Source: Plazaster borealis (Eukaryota > Echinodermata > Asteroidea > Forcipulatida > Labidiasteridae). From it: DNA of 64,000 nt. The translations under genes and the position numbers were made by a program. The notes under the pieces were generated by a model. It did no database searches. It was not told the origin of the DNA and was given only the letters and a program-made list of their open reading frames with translations. Below are positions 57,515 through 64,000 of this stretch, piece by piece (position 1 is the stretch's first letter; each line of letters opens with the position of its first letter). Location of the stretch: NCBI GenBank assembly GCA_021014325.1, contig CM037472.1, positions 24,971,063-25,035,062 on the forward strand, read 5' to 3'.

Positions 57515-57984
57515 GGACTGGAAGCGAGGTCAAAACAGGTCACCCCCCCCCCCAAACAAAAACAAAAACAAAAAATGTTCATCCATAAAACTTTCACAAA
57601 TAATGAAACGATTCAAATCATAACAGCTGTGGTTCTCAAAATATGAATTTTTGAAATAATAAACTTTGTTTAAGAGTAATTTGAAAACCGATGACGTCAT
57701 CATGACGTAAATGCTAATTACTTAACCGGGCATTGAAATTGCAGTTTGTGCTAGTTTTAAACTTTTTTTAGTTTGTAACGGGTTTTCAGCAAAATTAGTA
57801 CATTTTAAAACTTGTCATGAGAGGGCGCTGTTGAAGATGGTGACACCATTACTCTTATAATTGGAAGGCCTAGGGGTCGAACATTAATTCATACACAAAG
57901 ACCATGTCCAAATTCCAGTTCATTATTGTCTGCAGACCTCAAAACGAGGCCCAGGAATATTGTTTTCACCTCAACTTCCGGTTA
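57515..57984. mobile_element. probable TIR element inserted in the P-family copy
   Basis: Left GGACTGGAAGCGAGGTCAAA and the complement of the right end, TAACCGGAAGTTGAGGTGAA, both continue into AACA. This gives degenerate terminal inverted repeats of about 23 bp. It contains a C run (57543-57553) and the AGAGGGCGCT motif at 57820-57829. CCTCAGTTTCCGGTTAC at 36660 suggests another copy end. Boundaries are approximate. Confidence 0.45.
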
Positions 57985-58058
57985 CGGAAAAAACCCAACC
58001 CCACAACACAACAACAAGAGGTGTTTCCCACACCAAAAAATACTTTATCCCTGATGCA

Positions 58059-60001
58059 AATTTAACATCTATTGACATATTTTTTTAAATGAAGGAATTT
58101 CTAATTCTTAAAATTGTTTCGATGATGCCAACATCCTAAAGATAAGATAGAAAAAGAGAAATTATGCTCTTTAAAAAAAAATTGTTGTACCGTTGCGACA
58201 AATTCTTGTGTCACTTTTACTTTGAGTTGTGTTAAGAATCCAATTTCAACATTACAAAACAAGAATTAGGTTGGCAAAATAGCCAATTGCCCAATGTCCT
58301 TTATCTTTAAAAACGTGACTGATTAATTTCTATAACTAAAAACAACTAATATCTGACAAAAACAAAATGAAAGGCAACTTTCCTCAGCTCATAAAGGCGT
58401 AACTAGAAGTACATGTAGCTCTTACACATTAGTTTGTTGGTGTCTCTAAATTATCCATCCTGATGAAATTTCATAAGTTGTATCGCGTGAAAACAAGATG
58501 ACTGGAGTAAACGCCATATACAAGACTTTGTATGTCAATCTATTCTGTTTGCAGATGGATTGCAAAATAGCTGATGCTGAAATCAAGCTACTAACCTGTG
58601 GCAGCGTCAGTTTATTTCATTAAGTCATCAAGGGTAAAGTTACAAATTACATTGAAAGGTACTGTCATGTTCAGAAGTATCTTCTTCTTCTTCTTTTTTT
58701 TTTTGCTTTATATTTATTAAATAATTTCACTTTAAAAAAGACAATGCGTCAGCTTGACAAAAGTGCTTCATTGAGATTGCAGGAACCTCTTGAATGAAAT
58801 CACAAGATAACAACATTTTGAAACCACCGAATTTAATGTAGCTGTATTAACCTTACTTTTTGCAAGGGCTTGCTTGAACTTTGTTTACGGATCTGGTTTA
58901 TGGGGTCCTGCTATTGTTGTTCTATTATTCCCTTTTCTAAAGAATTCCTCTGTGAGATCCAAGTTAAACAAAGAAATACCTTGTGGGGTCCAATTTTTCC
59001 ATTGAGTAAAAGACCCCACAAGGGCCCTTCCGTAAGCCCACACAAAAAAAACAAACAAAAAAACACTTTTAGGTCAGATTGATACAATCCTAATTTAGAA
59101 CTTAACAATATTTTTCCTGGCTGATTACCAAAAGTGAAGACATCTTCAACGATTTGCTGTATCCTTCCCGAACCACAGACTGCAGATGATTCAGCCTTAT
59201 GTAATGAAAAAAAAAAAAAAACACCCAGAAACACCTCCAAGGTTAAAAAACATACATCACGAGTGACGTCAAGATAAGTCACAATTGATTCTTTTGTTGC
59301 AACCATTCTGACCGACTCCTAAATACAATGGCTAAAAGTATGGCAGTCACAAATGATGATTTGTAATGCATTTTAATTGATAAAGGGAAAAAGTCCGCTG
59401 TCGTTAAAATGGCTCTGGGCAGCCTGAGCAGTTTTATTTCTATTAACAGCCTGCATTTGGAATTCATAAAAGACCTCTATCCTTGAAGCCAGCCACAAGC
59501 CAAAACTAAATTTTTATGATTATTATTGCAAGAGCAATATCAATATAACACTGAATTGTGTTTATTTTGCTTGTTATATAATAAATATTGCTGTGTTATT
59601 GATGTTCGATTTAAAAAATATTATTTTTCTAACCCAAATAGTTTTCAGTGACGGAGTTATATCTTGAGGCCTCGATGTACTTCATGGCATATGAAACCTG
59701 CTCTCACAACATGAACAAAGTTAACCACTTTGGGTCGGTACTCAAAAAAAATTTCTGTGCTTCTGCGCGGTATAATTTTTCTGAACTTTTTGGAGCTTCT
59801 GGAGCGACCATTTTCCATTGAAAATATTGTCACAATAAAACCCTGACTTGACAAAGGGAAAGACAACAAAGGTTCTCACAATAAGCACCCGGTTTTGAGA
59901 GAAAATCCGAGTATGCATTCATAGTAACTGTTTACCTTGGCTGTAAGCCATGGTTGATAATCTGCCATGGTATGCTGGAATCTCGGAACGCTCGGACTTA
60001 C
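58059..60001. other. no supported gene; hairpin and a unique patch
   Basis: CCTTGTGGGGTC/GACCCCACAAGG forms a 12-bp-arm hairpin at about 58978-59026. A 131-codon minus-strand open stretch (58911-59306, ATG start) contains poly-Phe/Val tracts from T runs and has no splice context. The unique patch 59280-59470 (TTTTAATTGATAAAGGG, TTTTATTTCTATTAACAGCC) looks like conserved regulatory DNA rather than coding. A minus-strand acceptor at 58136 leads only to DVGIIETILRIRNSFI then a stop. Confidence 0.35.
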
Positions 60002-60160
60002 CTCCCATTGAGCTGATACAATGATTAACAATGGTGGTAGCCTGTCCATTCTTGTAAGCCACATTTGTATACAAAAGGACAGTAAACCCCAGAAAAAGGG
60101 AGATTTTGAGCAAGATTTCCGATACCCTCTGTCCCCAGTAGGTGAGTGCCTGTGCACCTT
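60002..60160 (-). CDS. weak candidate exon with strong donor
   Basis: The minus-strand donor GGGAG|GTAAGTCC at 60002/60001 is good. Two frames are open into it. One has a signal-peptide-like run, ISLFLGFTVLLYTNVAYKNG, ending phase 1. The other reads RLPPLLIIVSAQWE, ending in phase 0, which fits the start phase of the exon at 56987-57065. No ATG precedes the hydrophobic run and the acceptor (GGGGACAG or GTTTAAG) is unclear, so the upper boundary is approximate. The plus strand carries a competing CAGTAG|GTGAGT at 60140. Treat as tentative. Confidence 0.2.
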
Positions 60161-63100
60161 AAACAATGGAATAATCTGGTGAATATTTATGTCAGCCAGT
60201 CAGCTGACCGAAATTAGTAAAGGGCACTCTGAAGTTGTTCCGGCTTTGAAAAAAAGTCTGCCAAAAGCCAGTTTGGCAAAATTTGGGCGTGAAGTGGTTA
60301 AGTCATATCACAAGATTGGCAACTATTAGAAACGCTTTTTGTTTAGTTTTAATCTGAAAGCTCACTGATAATAAAGTTCAAACCAGTACCAATCATACAG
60401 AGAACTTTGTCAGTATGAAATACTGTTTAAGTCAAGGAAAAAGCATTTGAAGACCCACAAATTACTGTTGCTTATTTCGAATGTCGCCAACTATAAATCC
60501 TGGTCGAAACATACACTATTTATCGCTGTTTTTTACCAATCGTACGTGAGAACAATTAAAAACCTCCTGAAAAAGGATTAGTTAAGTTTCCCTGTGGTGT
60601 GGAGGAGAAGAACTATCCCAAATAGCAATTTTCTATGGTCCCAAAAGAAGAAGCCGTACTAAAGAAGTACTTGCAGGAGCAGGAAAGAAATTTTCTTAGG
60701 GTATTTTTGAAAAGAATACCAGAGAAAAAAAAAACAAACAAAGGAGGAAATATGAAATATTATGATCGGATTGATTGGGTAATAAATGTGAAATATTGGA
60801 CACATAATGTTATTGTTTATTTATACGATGGCATTGATAAACTGGTACTTGTGATGAGGAAGAGATAGTCTTAGAGAGGTTATTGACTTCCACATGCAGC
60901 TGCAACGAAAACCCCACAGGGGACTAGGTCAAAACAATTCCTCAAAACTGGTGAGAAATATATGAATTTTTGATAAATACATCTAGACTGTCTCTCGTTT
61001 GGGACTTCTCTGCAGGCTAATAAATTTCAAGTTACTAAAAGAATATATATAAAGCATATTATATGTGTCTATGTTTTATTTCAGGTTTATATTTTCAACA
61101 CAAAACTCAAGTAGAAACTGATACTGATGGAAAACAATGAAAGAAAAAGAAGGAGGTGAGAAGATGGGATCTTGTGGACACAAGATAAAGGCAGAGAAAG
61201 TATCATTAGTTTCAGTATATGTACAGTGTTTGTACACACAAACACACAGACATGTTTGTCAACATGACAAATCAAGGACTTCTCTTTGTTCTCCCATTGT
61301 TTGGACTTAGCTTTGTTCTGGTTTGCTTTGTTTTTGTACACGAAAGCAAAGCAAGGACATCTTCACTCTGTCAAAAAAACCACCCTAAGATCCCTTTTTT
61401 TTTTAATTCCTCGGTTTCAATGTGTAGACAACCCCACACACACAAAATTGATGTAAACTTGAATGAACACTACCTGTTAAAAATCTTGCTTACAAGAAAG
61501 ACATTACCAGCCAAAACGCCAGGTAATCTAAATTGCTTGTTACTGATTTTCTGCTTATTTGTGCTACGCTCAACTAAAGGGTAAGCAATAACCTGTAAAC
61601 GTAACTGCTTTATACTCAGCCAAATACTGACTAACTATTAAACCAAGCACCAAACAAAAAATCAATAAATAAAAGATGAAGATAAAGAGAAAACATAAAT
61701 TCCAGATGATAAACCCGAAAGCACAAACACAGGTTGACTATCGGTTAAAGAGTTGTTATTTCATTGAAGAAACATCTCGCAGTGCAGCTGTATATTTCAT
61801 TTTTTTAACCATTAAGATCTCGCTCCCACAAATGTCTGCCGAACAGGACGGCTCCGATGAAACGGCAAGAAATTGAAAAGAGAATTGACGTCATGCTGAT
61901 ACGGGCCCGTGGACCCAGTTGAAAGGAAAGATATGAAATTTGTATGCCACATTTCTATAGCTGTCAGACTGCCGAGGGAGAATATGTGAGATCTGAGAGG
62001 GCTGTTATTCGGATGTAGAGCTCAGGCATTGTCCCCGATTGAGGGCTAAATTATGGAACACTATGAACACACAAGAAAGACATTTTTATGTAACCTGGGG
62101 AGCTATTTGATGAATCGGGGAGTTGTTAAAGCTGGCGTATGGTCAGATTAATCTCTCCCTGGAAATTTATTTGTCTTTGCAATCTTCTCAAGTATCCCGG
62201 ATAGCTGATAAATGCACTTGGAATAACAGTGTATAGGTATTGTACCATCCAGCAAAAGGCAATTCAACACATTTCCACTGCGTGATTGGCACAAAGATCG
62301 TTGCGCGAATGATCTTGTCTCTTTGTTTTCAACTGAACTGATATAGTACTGCATTTGTGAGAGGTCGATCAGTGGAGATGAAACACTCTGAAAGTACTAA
62401 AATATTCAGAACACTTTGTGTATAAAGAGGTCTTCCTTTGTTTTTTGCTTCAAACAAAACAATTTTAAAGGCTGTCCATATTCCCTAATTCCCCGGGGGA
62501 AAAACCAAACTACAAATAGCAACTAAAACTACAGCTAGAATAAACAGACTCAAAAATTTTTACACGAACTTTGTTTTAAAATCTGTTCTCATCTTTAAAA
62601 AAAAATACAAAATAAAAAAAGCTGGTTGAAACATCACATTACCCCCCCCTTCAGCTGCTTCCAAAATACCATACTACTAGCTTTTATACGACAATTATAT
62701 ATCAGGATTCAATGGCTAAGAGTAGAATAAAGCAAACCCTCGTAGTCACAGGAACTGACGTAAACTAGTGTCCTCCCTTGACATGTAGATGGGAAAATAT
62801 TTTGACTAGCTTTATTAATACGCGGACAAAATTTACAAATTTGATGAACCACTCCCACAACAGGGTAAAGGTGCTGCAGCTTATAGCGCTGCCGAGGAGA
62901 ATGTCGCTCACTTCCAACGCAGAATCATGCCAAGTATGAGGGGGGAAAAAGAGGGGGGAAAAAAAGGAAGCTTATTTGAAGAAGTAGAACATGGAATTTT
63001 CCAATGAAAAATGCAAGAATCGTAAGTGTGCCACGACAGTGGTTTAGTTATAATATACCGAATGCATTACGGGTACCCATCATGTTGAAGTGTTGCACTA

Positions 63101-64000
63101 AGCAACGTGCATTTTGTATTTGTTTAAAATCTATTTGAGTTGGCAACTTTAAACATGACCCAATTAAAGCCAAAATCATAAAAGAAAATCTTTTAGGTTT
63201 AAGATGTAACCTCTCATAAAGAAATATCACAGGATTAGTGAAAGGATAACTTGAATGTATTCAATACCAATACCTATATAAGAAATGATGATGATTTCAT
63301 ATTTACATGTTGCTTTTTCCGCAAAACAATAAAACCTTAAAATAAGAAATAAGAAGAAGAAAAAACATCCAGCAAAAAAACCCACCAAAACAAGCTTGAG
63401 TCCAGGTATGTGTTAATTTTTAACCTGATGGGCCCAATTTTAATCGGGCTGCTGAGATAGAAACAAAATATAAATTAAAAAAAGGCTCCAAGGTCTAATT
63501 GAGTTTTGTGATGCACTCATTTTCTAATAGATAGAGTCCTTATGAAAGTGGGAAGAAAAATCACTATGAAAGTGGGAAGAAAAATCACTAAGTCTCTATA
63601 ACCTCACGTTAAAACGGTTTAAAATGCAGTTGTATCCAGTGCGAATTTTGTCAACATCCTAAAACTCAAATGACGTCACACTTCAAAAGTACAGTTTTTT
63701 ACAGGATTTGTTTTTAGTTCATTCCTGAATTTTGATGATAGGCCTATTCAACCAAAAAGGCATTAAATTTGATCTTTTGACAATTGCAAAAATTTGTACT
63801 TGACATGTACAGACCCATTTGTTATTGATATTCAATGTTATCATGTTTCAAATTTACAGCATTTTAACAAGAGGTTAGAGACTTGTATTTTAATTTCCAT
63901 TTTCATAAGGACTAAATCTATTGGAAAATGAATGCATCAAAAAACTTAATTTGATCTTACAGCTCTCTTGAATTTACTCAAAAATTTGAGTGAAACCAGT
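60161..64000. other. no supported gene; unique patch 61870-62350
   Basis: AT-rich. The patch at 61870-62350 is of balanced composition with AATTGACGTCATGCTGA, GGTCAGATTAATCTCTCCC and GATAGCTGATAA words. It reads as potential enhancer-type DNA and carries no splice-bounded frame. A (CACA)-rich stretch lies near 61230 and A/G runs near 62940-62970. Open stretches at 61219-61584 and 62148-62354 are unsupported. Confidence 0.35.
63541..63590. repeat. 24-25-bp tandem duplication
   Basis: TATGAAAGTGGGAAGAAAAA followed by TCAC occurs twice head-to-tail with no mismatch seen. Slippage-type duplication, or an assembly/polymerase artefact. Confidence 0.85.

Noticed and set aside
58911..59306. 131-codon minus-strand open frame starting with ATG
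   Set aside because: It contains poly-Phe and poly-Val/Phe tracts made by T runs and overlaps a DNA hairpin (58978-59026). No domain or splice support.
60100..60145. Plus-strand exon ending at CAGTAG|GTGAGT
   Set aside because: The donor is good, but the only long frame reaching it terminates in TAG exactly at the junction, and the other frames contain stops.
1..64000. CRISPR array, bacterial operon, rRNA genes or organelle DNA
   Set aside because: No short regularly spaced direct repeats with unique spacers, no gene-dense organisation and no rRNA-like blocks; the content is metazoan nuclear.

Overview
This is an AT-rich, intron- and repeat-dominated piece of animal nuclear DNA with no long open reading frame. 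No bacterial, viral or organellar gene organisation is seen. The repeat content points to an invertebrate deuterostome, most likely an echinoderm: tRNA-derived SINEs with a class II (Leu/Ser-like) tRNA head and a conserved body, TTAA-flanked MITEs, foldback elements beginning GGGCCCAATTTCAT, and very frequent ATAGGCCTA words. That placement is inference from recalled repeat style and was not tested by search.

Protein-coding content is sparse. I can support only isolated exon-like segments with splice signals. On the plus strand these are 3229-3386, 17653-17783 and 18555-18603 (weak), plus a possible terminal exon at 28722-29055 with an AATAAA signal. On the minus strand they are 56987-57065 (the best: strong acceptor and GTAAGT donor), a terminal exon at 20328-20422 whose reading phase fits it, another possible terminal exon at 8060-8156, and a weak candidate at 60002-60160. 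None could be assigned to a protein family. The window therefore looks like introns of one or more large genes on each strand.

Layout: 1-5 kb holds old MITE copies, one exon and a TA-flanked DNA element nested in a MITE. 5.28-5.91 kb is a near-perfect 308-bp inverted repeat. 6.6-15 kb is dense in SINEs and MITEs, with a second nested DNA element at 14.1-14.8 kb. 17-29 kb carries most of the exon candidates and a G-rich minisatellite. 30-37.6 kb holds foldbacks, SINEs, a SINE-seeded tandem array and two TTAA MITEs. 39.7-40.0 kb is a telomere-repeat tract inside terminal inverted repeats. 40-50 kb holds GGGCC elements and palindromic retroposons. 50-64 kb has unique GC-richer patches (possible enhancers), a full SINE, and a palindromic element with two head-to-head Pol III promoter-like regions.

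The most unusual signal is that palindromic retroposon family (26.9, 43.5, 49.8 and 57.1 kb). Its copies are foldbacks like DNA transposons, yet two have 9-12 bp target duplications like SINEs, and some carry tRNA-like heads.
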